DNA from: Scalesia atractyloides
Lineage: Eukaryota; Streptophyta; Magnoliopsida; Asterales; Asteraceae
DNA: 64,000 nucleotides
NCBI GenBank assembly: GCA_947069175.1
Contig: CAMTDV010000027.1
Span: 40,499,369-40,563,368 of the forward strand
Direction of reading: 5' to 3'
Shown here piece after piece: positions 45,260 through 56,560 of the stretch (the first letter of the stretch is position 1; the number at the start of each line of letters is the position of its first letter). The position numbers and the translations under genes are program-made. The notes beneath the pieces were generated by a model that saw nothing but the letters and a program-made list of their open reading frames with translations, was not told the origin of the DNA and did no database searches.

Positions 45260-46086
45260 TTTTAACTATAGGGATATAGGATAGGTTATTAGACCCTTAG
45301 AGTCTATACTATAGTCGATTAGATTTTTAATTGCTTATGTGGTTACATGCAAACTTATGATGTTTATTTGTTTCATATTTGCGACACACACAAATGCATG
45401 CAAGCACTTCCACTATCATTTTGTGTAATACTTAATGAGTTAAACATATTGTCAAACATAACATGCTTACATATACATTCATCACGCACGTTTCAATTCT
45501 CACATATTCAAATCATTCTCATATTTTCTTTATTCAAGATTTTGTGATGTTTTCGTTTTTCGATCTCATCAAAGTGAGTTTTACGATGGGCATGTAGTAA
45601 CTGGAAGGGTACAAGTACCGGTAGTCGAAACGTCCTGTCTAGGTTGGCATTCGTATAAATCAAATATAACGGACTAGTTTTCCTACCTGGGGACTAACGA
45701 TGAGAGTACGAAGGACCTATTAGGCCAAAGCATGCCACACCAAACGTCGTTCGAACTAACCCCACTTTGAGTTGTCACTATGTCTATACTAGGACACCCT
45801 CCGACCTATACTTTGCAATCATGTTTTACGATTTTCATTCGGGTGGCGCAAGTGTTAACAGGCCAACACCAATGTGAACCCTACCAGAGCCCAGTAGTCA
45901 TGGGGGCCCACATGACTACCAAGGCCAATTATGGGGACATATGGGGGGCACAAACATGAGCAAAGCCCAAGACATCATATGGATGTAGCAAATTTATTTT
46001 TTTTCATTTGTTTTGTGGATGTTCATTTTATACGACACATGACACCTATATGTCAAACTCATACTCTCGATAGGTATTCCTTGTAG
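45260..46086 (+). other. G5 5' leader
   Basis: No gene. It is highly similar to the leaders of G1, G2 and G6 over about 45580-45960, including the GGTACAAGTACC inverted repeat at 45608-45619. In a gag-only element such a leader is a good candidate for packaging and dimerisation signals. Confidence 0.75.
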
Positions 46087-47436
46087 ATGTCTTCTAGTCA
46101 CTCTCATAGAGGTAGGAGATCAGGAAAATCTCGTGAGTGCATGGCTGCCCAAATCGCTCAAAAAATGGCTGCCGTAATTCCCAACATCTTAGTTCAAGTC
46201 CAACAAACCCTTGCCGCTAATCCCATCAACCCAATCAACCAAGAAGATCAAAATGTTGTCAACCCTCCCCCAAATACCACCAAGTGCACCTACAAGCACT
46301 TCAATTCATGTGACCCTCGAAGTACGAAGGTACTGAGGGAGTCACTGCTCTCCTTCGATGGTTCGAAGAGATGGAGAGTACCTTCCTCAACTGTGATTGT
46401 CCCAACGACCGCAAAGTACGCTATGCTACTGGACGCTTGTATGGAGTAGCCCTCATGTGGTGGAATGCTGAGAAGGGCAGACGAGGTATCGAAGCCGCTG
46501 TAGCCCTAACATGGGAAGAATTGAGAGAGCTTATGACTAGACGTTTCTGTCCAAGAAGTGAAATAAAGAAATTAGAGGACGAGTTCTATTCATTAAAGCA
46601 AAAAGAGGGAGATCACATAACCTATAACAAGAGGTTCCTCGAGCTGAATCAAATGGTTCCAAATTGTTTCACCCCTCTCTACCGCCTGATCGAGCACAAC
46701 ATTCGGGGTCTTCCTCCAAAGATTCAAGTCCCTGTGATGAGTACTACACCTGCAACTTTGGAAGCAGCAATGGAGCTAGCTACAGAGCTCACCGAAAACC
46801 ACATTAGGAATAGAGACTTCAAAGATGAGAAGAAGAAAGGTAAAACACCAACCGAAACCTCAAACTCAACCCAAACTGAATCCTTTTCCCAACCTACTAC
46901 TAAGAGAAAGCGAGACAGGCAAAATTTTGCTATCACTCAAGGCAATCAACAAGCCCCACAAGCCGTACCACTTCAAGCTGTCCCAATCACTCAAGTAGCA
47001 CCCAACTCCACTTACCCAAATAAGAAACCCTACATTAGACCTCACCCTCAATGCAACACCTGCTTTTAACACCATCAACCTACCATACCCTGTCGATTGT
47101 GTGCTAATTGTGGGCGTTATGGTCATCTAAGTAAGACTTGTCGCATGCCCCAAAAACCAAACTTCACCCTCTACCCAAAACATGATCCAACCCTATCAAC
47201 AACCTCAATACCCCATAGTTCCATATGTTCGAGCTTGCTTTAATTGTGGTGACCCTACCCACTTTAGAAACACGTGCCCTAGATTGGTTAACATCATAAA
47301 CGCCCAAGCTCAAGCAAACCTAGTTAACCAAGCGAACCAGGTAAACCCAGCACCCCCACCAGCAAGAGGGAGAGCTTACAACATCAACGCAAACCCAGTT
47401 GAGATCAACAACGGTGCGAACGAAAAACCTAACTAG
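46087..47436 (+). pseudogene. G5 gag, ends at the gag-protease boundary
   Basis: The start MSSSHSHRGRRSGKSRECMAA matches the G1 gag start. The capsid block is WRVPSS..(frameshift near 46318) then MESTFLNCDCPNDRKVRYATG, ALMWWNAEKG, RRFCPRSEIKKLEDEFYSLKQKEG. A TAA at about 47066 follows CNTC. CANCGRYGHLSKTC and CFNCGDPTHFRNTC are two CX2CX4HX4C knuckles. The last frame runs to RGRAYNINAN..EKPN and stops at 47434-47436, right where G1 begins its protease. Confidence 0.88.
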
Positions 47437-48414
47437 CCTTTCTCCCATTATGAAGACTCAAGACTCTGCTCTAGTTGTTTATTTTATTTTTATTCCCAAT
47501 CCAAGCTTTAATAGATTCTATTTCTTGTCCTAACTATTCAAGTTACCATTGTTTTCAATTTGGGTAATAATGTTTCTAGATTTCATTATTTCATATTAAT
47601 GCCATTAGTGCAATTTGTATCACGCTATGTCAATTTGTTTCATTACATATCTTTATACAACGATTAAATTTCATGTCATTCATGTCATCATACATCACGA
47701 CGAACCCCGTCTCATCACTTAGGGAAGTTGGGCCGTGTCTCACTTTTTCATAGACTGACCACTTCCTCATAACACACGAGAGAGGTACCGCCATCATTTA
47801 GTCTTGCTTTCTTCGGATTCGAGACTCAAGCATGGGTTGTTGTGTTTGTTTATGTTTGGTAGATTTTAGGACGAGTCATATAGAACTAATCGTGACTTAA
47901 TAACAAGGCCAATGAAAATTTGACAAGGACATGGTGGATACGCCGCAGGTACTTCCTATATATAAGTGTTCTTGTTAGGTGATCAAAAGCATTGTTAGAT
48001 GGTTATGGGAAGTTCTGTGTAAGTAGTGTCAATCTCAGTTTTGATAACGATGTGGTTGATGATTTCGTTTTGTGAGTTAACTTTATCTTTATGACGCTCT
48101 GATTTTTCTCAAAACCCCTTATCATGAGGCAATATCCGGTTAGCCATCTCCGTGTTACAATGCTTTTCACTTCTACACCTCAGGCATTAAAAAAACGATT
48201 CATGTAGCAGGGCATTCAACCCTTACTAGGAACGTTACCGCCTCAATCAAAATCCAAACCTCACACTCACCTAGTTATGTATATCCTTAGCATCATCGAG
48301 ATTTTTTATTACCTACTATACTCGAGATCCAATATATAAGAAACCCTATTAACTAACCCTCAAGAACAGTTCCCTCCTAATTTTGGACGAAATTCCTAAA
48401 AGTATGGGAGACTG
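47437..48414 (+). other. G5 spacer without genes
   Basis: I find no coding frame or pol remnant on either strand. It ends with CCTAAAAGTATGGGAGAC, a second polypurine-tract-like run directly followed by an LTR-like start. Confidence 0.6.
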
Positions 48415-48890
48415 TAACATCCGCAAAAAAACAGGTATCCAGAAGTCTGACCCACTTTGAAATCCGGATCCTAACCTTTAAACCTTGGAACTTTTCGCGA
48501 AATAAATAACCGTTGAAAGATTTTACTCTTAAATTTAAATTCATTTATCGATTTATTTATTTATTAATTTAATTTAATTAATATCACAATTAAAATCATT
48601 AATAAAATCTAGTTAGTTTTGTTAGGTTTTAAAGTGAGTTTTAAGGTAATATGAGTTGGTAGCCAAGTTAGTTCGGATAGTAGAGTTAAGGGGTCTGATT
48701 TGTAACATTTCAAAACTTTGAATTTAAAAAATATATATAAAATAGCGGACCAAGGATTCAAACCCGGGTCTCGCCAACAAACGAAACACTTGAGCCAATC
48801 CACCACATCAAACTTTTGTTAAAATTTTCATTTCCAAAATTCTTAAACACTGCAATCCCTTTTGAATTACCTCTACCACCCAATTGTTAA
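48415..48890 (+). repeat. Stray U3 fragment of a related LTR inside G5
   Basis: It begins TGTAACATCCGC after a purine run (48397-48414), exactly like an LTR start. It contains an opposed tRNA-like module at about 48743-48812, as the G1/G2/G6 LTRs do. It has no 3' LTR part, no primer site and no match to the G5 U3. It seems to be an older U3 left behind when a new polypurine tract and U3 were added downstream. The right boundary is approximate. Confidence 0.55.
48743..48812 (-). other. Opposed tRNA-like module in the stray U3
   Basis: The minus strand has TTGGCTCAAGTG as A-box-like and GGGTTTGAATCC as B-box-like sequence, about 30 bases apart, then GCTATTTTATAT with a T4 run. Orientation is opposite to the LTR fragment, as in G1/G2/G6. 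Confidence 0.55.
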
Positions 48891-48931
48891 ATGGCTAAAC
48901 GGTTACCTCTTAATTTCGGGACAAAATTTTC

Positions 48932-48946
48932 AAAAGTAGGGGACAC
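48932..48946 (+). promoter_or_regulatory. Polypurine tract of G5
   Basis: AAAAGTAGGGGACAC precedes the 3' LTR start at 48947. It is the same tract as in G1 and G2. Confidence 0.85.
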
Positions 48947-51004
48947 TGTAACATTCGTAAAAAAATGAATCCTAAAACCCGACCCGTTTTTGTAACTCGA
49001 TCCGTTTTCATATTCCACGTAATTTTGTTTAATGTTTAAACAATAAAATGTCTTGGATTCTATGTTTTGATCATACATGTTATCATATATGGTGATTTAT
49101 AGTCTTATACATGTTTTATACAACCTTGTAAATTAATTTCCATGTATTTTGAAGCAACCCTCCATATCTCTAAGGTCTAAAACTAAGGTTTTCCTTAAGT
49201 GAATCAAAAACTTTGGAGACTTCGTGAACATACCTAGCACATCATATCCTAACCTTCTTATCATCCAAACTTCATTATATATATGCCTTAAGATAAGACA
49301 TTGTGTTTTGGAGGGTTTAGATGTAAATGATAGCAAAGAAGCTCTACATGTCGTATTCTTAGTTTTGTCATAAGATGACTTTCGGGTGACTTTCTTTCTC
49401 CATCCTTGAGCTATCATTCTGGTCCATTCAAAGCTCCAAGATATACTTGATATACTAAGGATCAAGTAGGTTCAAATTTTGCATAAAACTAAGCTCCAGC
49501 GTAACGGGAATCACAAACACAAGTATTAGAACATAACCCTCGACCCGCATCAAGACCCAAGGTTTAAGCCCAAATCTCGACATCATGGATGTTGGATTAC
49601 TCTCTTTCATATGATAATACTCTGAAAATAATGGACGTAGGCGAAAACCGTGCGCGAAACGGAGTTATAACGAAGCGGGAATCACGAAAACAAGTTTGGT
49701 GTTTGTTGCTAATTTGAAAGACGCGAAAATCTTGTTTTAAGTTCATCCCACATCGCCCCAATCACCGATCTGTGCTCCATTTCACACCTATAAATACCCT
49801 TGCTTGGTTCTTTATAGCTTGCAACTCATAGTTTGAGTATAAACAAGTGGAATAACCAAGTTTGGTGGCTCCACAAGCACAATACCCCTTTGGGTGTGGT
49901 GTGTAGTTTTTATTTCCACTTTCGACGAGGAAGTGCCGCCCTCCAAGCTCTTCTCATTTTGTAAAGTTTTTCTTCGAGGTAATTTTCCTTTGTTTGTTCT
50001 TTTATTTTTTTTATTTTTGTTTTAATATTCATTTATTTACTGCTTTCTTAGTTTAATTAGTTTAGTTTAGGTTCTTAGTTTAGGAGCATTAGGCTCGTTA
50101 AGGTAGCCTAGTTTAGGCTCGCCTTTAGGCTTGTCATAGCCTTGTAGAGGTTCGTTAGCTCAACGAGTCTAACATATCATGTTCGTTCATTTAGCTATGC
50201 CTAGCATAACGTTTACTTTTTTTGTTGCATTCGTTTGTCTAGCTTAAATCACGCTTATCATTTGGATTTTCTCCTTATCTCGTGCGGTTTTTCACTAAAG
50301 ATTAAAAACGTTAACACTATGAGTGAATTCTTACAACTTCCCCTTTTTGTTCATGTTTTGGGGTGTATCATGTGTCGTTTACATATTTCGTTTATTCAAA
50401 CAATTGTGCTATTACCATTATATGATCTAACGTGTGATGTAAATGTTGTTTGTTGTATTGCGTGTTTACATTTTTGTCAGTTGCGTGCAATTCATTCATT
50501 AGACCCATCAGTTCCTCGTTGGAGACGAGTTGAGCATCAGCTGCCTCATCAGATCGGCTCCGTTTGATTGAGCCTTGATCTCATTATTCATCATTTGTCA
50601 TGTTTGTGTGTGAATTGATTGATAATATGTGGCTTGTTGTTAGATTTACATATGCGGTTACTCATATTTGGTTCTTTCACATTTTTATTTAAATAACCAA
50701 TATAATTAATTCTTTCCAATGTTTAAATAAGATTCACTCGCCAACTTTTGTTGACCCAAAAACTATTTTTACACATGATACAGGTGAACATGTTGAAGCA
50801 AGGAACACCTAGGAATTTGCCTTAGAAGAAAAAAAAGAGTTCATGAATGTTGTGTTTAGAACATGTTGTGCTTGTATGTTTATTGTAATTTCTCCTTTAA
50901 ATTGGAAATAATAAATATGAAACTTTATAGTAAATGTCATGAGCTTTGATGAAAACCTAATCATGCCCCGACTACCATTTTCCGCTGCGGGTTAGGGTGT
51001 GACA
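48947..51004 (+). repeat. G5 3' LTR (2058 bp)
   Basis: Near-identical to 43174-45244 with a few substitutions and small indels. TATA box at 49787-49798. The right end TGACA is followed by the TTGTA duplication. Confidence 0.94.
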
Positions 51005-53301
51005 TTGTAATAGATTGATTCAAAGAAAACTCTGTATGGTTTATATCTTAAAGTGAAAGTCATTGCGTGACATTGTTCAAAACCATTCGTCTGTGTTATA
51101 AATCAATCGTCCGTGTCATAAACCAGTTATCCATGTCATAAACAAATCGTCCGTGTTTTTAATTATGAAAACTTTTGATCGTTCTTTAATGAACATATTC
51201 AAACCTGTGTTTACTATACCACCAAAGGGTATCTTTAATTGACCACCAAAGGGTCTCTTTAACTAGACTAAAAAATCAACAAATGATATGTTTATCAGAA
51301 ACAGTTTCGTCATTACCCAAACTTCAACCAAATCCAGTGAACAGTCCGATAACGGGATTGTCAGTCCTATGGTACCATAACATACTACTGGTCGGCTCGG
51401 CCAAAGCTAATGAATGTCATTAGTGTTATGGATAACGCATCAACAAGTTGTTCACATTATTAAAATCGTATTGTTTTATATAAACCATAGACATTGTTTT
51501 TGAAAACTTGAAAATGATTTAGCACATATGAGTTACCCCAAAACACTTGCAAAACGTAAAAGAGGGGAACTATGTACTCACTTTAAAAATCATTTTTGTA
51601 TATATAACCGATGTATATTGTTTTGAAATTTTGAAAATAATTATAGGCACATATGAATCACCCCAAAACATTTGAAAACGTTAAAGAGGGGGGAGGGGCT
51701 ATGTACTCACTTGGGATTGCGAAAGTGTTCTTGATCAATGGAATAAACAAAGCTCAAAGGTGTCCTAATGTGTCAGATAAATATGTTAGTGTGTCGGGAC
51801 TACAAACGGGAGATCGGATAGAATGAAGTCTTATAAACCAAACGAGTGTTGGAACTCATGTGATCTGGTTTACCAAACTTAACATTCTGATTTGGAAAGG
51901 ATCCTAAGTGCTTTTGACCCATTATGACTCCTTAAGGTAGTTTATGCTACTTTAACTGGTCATTAGTGTAAACGCGTGATCGTCCTATGATAAGTCTTAA
52001 CTGCCCCAAACATGTTTGAAAATGTTATAACATCAGTTTATATGTTAAAAATTTGGTTACATGTGTTTAAAATGTATTTATGCGCAAAGGACATTTTGGT
52101 CATCATTTTTTTAAGAACATAGAAGTAACTTATCATAACACTAACCAAACGACGTGACTATACGGTATAACCTCAGTAGGTTATTCCCTATACAACTAGG
52201 GTCACGAATATGTGTTTGGTTGGAACCTAAGATTGACCAAACGGGTCGGATTCGAAAGTCAAAGCGGTGGTCAAGACCGCTCGACTTACGACCCTAAATA
52301 AGCACTAAACTAGAAGTGACGAGTTAGACATGTCAAAATATGTCTAACTAAGTTTATAAAACTGATTTGGTATCAAAGCTTGGTGTTTGATACCCGAAAA
52401 TAGTTTCGTCGTAAAATGCACATCATGCGCATTTTTGACCGAAACTTTGACTCGTCACTTAGACTAGTAAACGTGGTAATCAGAAGGTGAAATCGTTAGG
52501 GAGTATAACCTTCATGATTACGATCACGTTACAAAGTTCAACAAATATGGTCAGAACCAAAAGTCAATCAGGAAGCCAAACTGTTCGACTTTTAGCTCAA
52601 AATAGCTAAAAAAATGAAAGAGCTAGGAAGAGTACTTACTCGTGTTGAAGAACGCTTTCGGAACTCAAGATAGGAGGCTTCCAAAGGCTAGAAACAAGCT
52701 CCAAGAAGGATAGAAAGAAGAACTTCACACTTTGCTTTGAAGTGTTTTTAAGTGGTTTGAAAAAAATGGAAGAATCATGGGGTATTTATAGTATTTTAGG
52801 ATTAAGGAGGTGATGACAAGTGTCCTCAAGTGTGGATTAGTGTCCTAACATGTGTCAACACCAAATTAAGTGTGGCAAAGTGAGTGCTAGGTGTCAAAAA
52901 TTGGAGATAGGTGGCAAACTTGGTGAAGAAGCAAAATATTTATTATTTTTTGACATTTTTAGCCCTTGGACTTGTATTTTCACTTGTTTGCCATTTTAAT
53001 CCCTTTAACCTAATATTTAGGTTATTTTAAGGTGTTAAGACATGTGTAACTTGGATTATGCCCAAAAATGTCGTGGATGTCGGTTCGTTTGGTTGTACGG
53101 TTATGTGTTTCGCAAAAATACGTAAAACGCTTTAACGAACACGAAAATGATTGAAATTGTGCAACGATTGACATTTTTGCATTCTCATCAATAAAATACT
53201 ATATTTTATTGAATACAAAAATATTTGGAAATAAAACACAGGGTTTCATTGAATTCGAAATTGTTTGTAATTGTGCATGATTGAAAGGCACAAATGTCAC
53301 A

Positions 53302-53578
53302 TTCCCGCTACCAGACTTTCGTATGATTCGAGAACTGATGCAAGCAAAGCCATGTGTTGTTTAGCCATGTGTTCATTGCAATCTTGTGCGTTTTCAAGAT
53401 TCACAACAATGCTGCATTGAAGAATACGCTGGTTTGCATTAGGTGAATTGTTTTGACCGTTCTGAGGATTACTTGAGCTTTGTGAAGATTGAGGAGCTTG
53501 AGGAGAAATAGGGTTGCATGATGAAAATGACTAAAGCCCACTGGATTGGTTTGATGGTGGATTTGTAGCATTGTTAGC
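53302..53578 (-). pseudogene. C1 gag, middle part
   Basis: Between G4 and C2 the minus strand still encodes gag: an Asn/Gln/Ser-rich stretch, then LENAQDCNEHMAKQHMALLASVLESYESLVAGK in the broken frames, which runs on into IGNPEMTKED at 34970. The annotated-looking 62-codon frame here is a shadow. Confidence 0.75.
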
Positions 53579-53972
53579 TGTTGGTGCATATTAGTGACAA
53601 CAACTTAATAGTTTAATAGTTTAGTCTTTGGATATTTTGTATTTAGCTTGTTTAGAGTTGTAATAGGCTTGGAGAATGGCCTAGCCCAGTATAAAGCCTA
53701 GTATACAAACATGTACTATATATACATGTGGTGCATTAGGGTTTTAGGTTAGGCAGAGAGACAGTTGGTTGGAAGAAATCTAGAGTGGCTGAGAGATTTC
53801 TAGAGAGTCTTGAATTGGTTGTAAACACATAGTGTTGGATGATCAATAGAAGACTGTTTAAAGTAATTGTGTTCGTGTTCTTGTTGTTTCTGTGAAATCT
53901 GATCTAGGGGATTCCACACTCTAGATTAGATAGACGATTCTGTCAAGATCCAGAAGAACTAGGGGACCTACA
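53579..53972 (+). repeat. C2 5' LTR (394 bp)
   Basis: TGTTGGTGCATATTAG to GGGGACCTACA. A TATA-like ACTATATATACATG is at about 53714-53727. It lacks an 18-base or so stretch (GGGCTTAGTATTTGTG) present in the 3' LTR. Confidence 0.93.
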
Positions 53973-53974
53973 AT

Positions 53975-53986
53975 TGGTATCAGAGC
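53975..53986 (+). promoter_or_regulatory. Primer binding site of C2
   Basis: TGGTATCAGAGC two bases after the LTR end, complementary to initiator tRNA-Met. Confidence 0.92.
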
Positions 53987-54838
53987 AATTCGGCTCTTGA
54001 TTAGTGCTTGGTTCAGAATCATGACAGCAGAAAAATTGGATTTTTGGGCGTTTTGGAGGCTGTTCTTGAAGTTCGTGACGGCTGAATTAGGGTGTTGACA
54101 GCTGTTTTAGGGTTTCAGCAAGTATTTCGGATTAACAGCAGGCATTTCGGATTGAAGAAAGGCATTTCGGATCAGAAGTGAAGCATTTCGGATTGAAGAC
54201 TTGCATTCCAGATCAAAAAGCACAGTATTCCGGATTGAGGACTTGAATTTCGGATCAGATACCTGCATTTCAGATCATCAGACTTGCAATTCGGATCAGA
54301 AAAGGCCATTTCGGATTCCATTTCGGACTGAAATTCGGATCAGAAGCTATTTCGGATTGAATTTCGGATCAGAAGTGCATTCCGGATTCCATCTCAGATA
54401 AGGACTATTCCGGATTCCATCTCGGATCAGAGTAGTCTATTCCGGATTTCTATTTCGGATCAGATTAGTGCATTCCGGATTTCATTTCGGATCACTATTC
54501 CGGATCACCATTTCGGATTAGCAATTCGGACTACTGTTCCGGATTTTCATCTCGGATTGTCAATCCGAGTTACTATTTCGGATTTGGCACTGTTCCGGAT
54601 TCTCTACAAAAAGGTGGAAAGTTAACCAGCTGACGTAACCAGATTTGGTAATCACTATTGGACAATATATATCATTGGATTCATATCGTCGAGACGTAAC
54701 GGTACAATTTGGTAATCACACTTTTCGAACAAATTTCTGAACGTTTTTAACGGTTTAGTTACGATAAGCTGAGGGTTAGATTTGGATTTTGACACAGGTA
54801 TACCAAAATCCATTTAAACTGTTAGCTGCATGTTAAAG
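53987..54838 (+). other. C2 5' leader
   Basis: No convincing gene. The 66-codon frame at 54201-54401 translates the CGGAT array listed separately. The remaining part to the gag ATG is plain. Confidence 0.7.
54124..54600 (+). repeat. CGGAT motif array, about 24 copies, C2 leader
   Basis: About 24 exact CGGAT pentamers occur in about 480 bases, all on the plus strand, mostly as ATTTCGGATCAGA or ATTCCGGATT. Spacing is irregular (about 12-28 bases). The variants include CAGATC, CAGATA and CGGACT. The block starts soon after the primer site and ends before gag. Confidence 0.88.
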
Positions 54839-56560
54839 ATGGGCAAATTGAACAATCTAAGTGAGTGTGTTAAAAACTGGCCAAAGCTGATAAATGCTGA
54901 ACAATATGTAAATGGAAGAAGCAGTTTGAGGCATTTGTTCAAAGTGATGATACTAAGATGTGGAATTGTATGATCGATGATTACATTGCTCCCACACGTC
55001 GAGTTAATGGAAGAATAATGGTACTTTCATATGATAAGATGGAAGATTCTGAGAAACATATATATGATGCTGAGAAGAAAGCTTTAGCAGTGATAAAGAT
55101 GTCCTTGCCATTTGATATGAAAAACATTTGTAATAGGTATGGATCGTCTAGAGAGTTGTGGGAAGCTTTAGAAAAACGTTATCAGAGTACTGCAGCTGTG
55201 AAGATTGATGAAGGAGCTGCTAAGATATAAGAGAAGAAGGAAGCTGAGAAGGAGAGAATGGAAGTCAAGGATGCAAAAGCTACAGTGTGCATGGATGATA
55301 CAGATGAGCTTATAGCAAAGGTACATGTAAAATTTCAATCTGGAAGTCCCACTTGTCATAATTGCACTGAACTACAAGGTACCATTGACAAACTATCGGA
55401 GCAAAACAAAATTCTATTAGTAGAATTAGAAAAACTGAAAGAGTCAAATGTTCTTTTGAGTAAAAGGGAGTCAAATTTTTTAAATACACTCAATTCAAAT
55501 GAATAAGAAATCATCAGTTTGACCAGCAAAGTCAATGAACTTTTACAGATCATTGATTTGGCTCGTGAAACTGTGAAGGATAAGACTAACGAGCTTTCTG
55601 AAAAGTGCACAGAATTGGCCGGTGCACAGACCAAAATTGTTGACCTTCATGGAAAGTTAGACAAATTTGGAGAATCCTCGTTAGTCAGGACCCAAATTCA
55701 GAAAAGTTTGAAATGGAGTAATGATAAAACAAGAGTGGGAAGTAAAGCTCCATCTTCTGAGGATAAGGATTACTTCTTTTTACCAAATGAAGAAGAGCTA
55801 ACTGATTTTGTGCATACTACACCAGTTGTAGTGGATCCGATAACTGTTGACATACCTGATAGTCTAGGTTCTTTGAAAGAATCAGTTAGGTCAAACAGTA
55901 CACCTCATAAAGTGGACGAGGATACTGAAGACGAAATGGTCAAAACATTTAAAAAGGGATCAAACACAAAGAAAATTTTTAAGAAAAGATCTTGTTTTAA
56001 ATGTCACAACAAAGGGCATGTGGCTAGTTGTTGTCCTTTTAAAAAGGGTAAGAAAGCAGAGGCTGAGGTCGAGGTTAAGGATGAAATCAGGTTGGTTCAA
56101 ATAAAAATGTTAAATCCAGTTTTCATACAAATCAACCAAGATTTCAACCTAAACCTTCAACATCAAGAAGATTTGTTGGTTCAAGAAACTCTTCTCCTAA
56201 ATCATGTCACAATAAGGGTCAAACAAATTCTTTTCAAAGTAAAAATTTTGGATATCAAAATCGATACCAAACTTCTGGTAATCGAAACTTTCAAAGAAGA
56301 AGCGAATATAGGGGTTTTTGTAACTCAAATATTCAAAACAATCCAAATATTTTTCAAAGATCAGATTATGATAATGGGAGAAGAAGGTTTCGAGATAATA
56401 ATTTTCAAAGGCCAAAAAATCCGAGAGTTTATTAGAACTCTAACTATCAAAGATCTCGTGAAAATTATAAATTGTGTCCAACAACTTGGAAGACATCCAA
56501 GACACCAGTAGGGTGTGATGGATATTGGATTAATGTTCCAGTGGTTGATGAATCTGGATG
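54839..56560 (+). pseudogene. C2 gag with coiled coil and zinc knuckle, broken
   Basis: The probable start is ATG 54839-54841 (MGKLNNLSECVKNWPKL), with a one-base frameshift near 54911. Then DTKMWNCMIDDYIAP, KALAVIKMSLP, SRELWEALEKRYQS (copia gag family). Stops at 55228-55230 and 55504-55506 are in frame with the rest. A CHNCTEL motif leads into a Leu-rich coiled coil (LQGTIDKLSEQNKILL). The knuckle CFKCHNKGHVASCC is at about 55990-56032. A frameshift near 56100 leads to an Asn/Arg/Phe-rich tail (NFGYQNRYQTSGNRNF). Confidence 0.85.

Larger units (their letters stand above)
43174..51004 (+). mobile_element. G5: gag-only Ty3/gypsy element with perfect target duplication
   Basis: It is 7831 bp, flanked by TTGTA at 43169-43173 and 51005-51009, with LTRs at 43174-45244 and 48947-51004. 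Inside are a primer site, the family leader, gag, an unassigned spacer and a stray LTR fragment. There is no protease, RT or integrase. The gag is clearly related to G1/G2, while the U3 is not. It is the only complete gypsy element with both ends and an exact duplication in the window, so it is likely among the younger ones. Confidence 0.95.
34971..53301 (-). mobile_element. G4: Ty3/gypsy element inserted in the C1 gag
   Basis: LTRs lie at 34971-37716 and 42683-53301 (the latter split by G5). Flanking 5-mers TTCCT (34966-34970) and TTCCC (53302-53306) differ at one base and fit a target duplication. The internal region 37717-42682 has gag, protease, RT, RNase H, integrase and a partial chromodomain on the minus strand. 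Its gag and pol are related to but distinct from G1/G2. Confidence 0.93.
42683..53301 (-). repeat. G4 5' LTR, split by G5
   Basis: The LTR halves are 42683-43173 and 51010-53301. Removing G5 and one TTGTA restores the continuous alignment with 34971-37716 and gives about 2783 bp. The TATA box is at 52781-52791 (minus strand). Confidence 0.92.

Noticed and set aside
54201..54401. 66-codon frame over the CGGAT array
   Set aside because: Its residues come from the motif repeats. There is no sign of a protein family.
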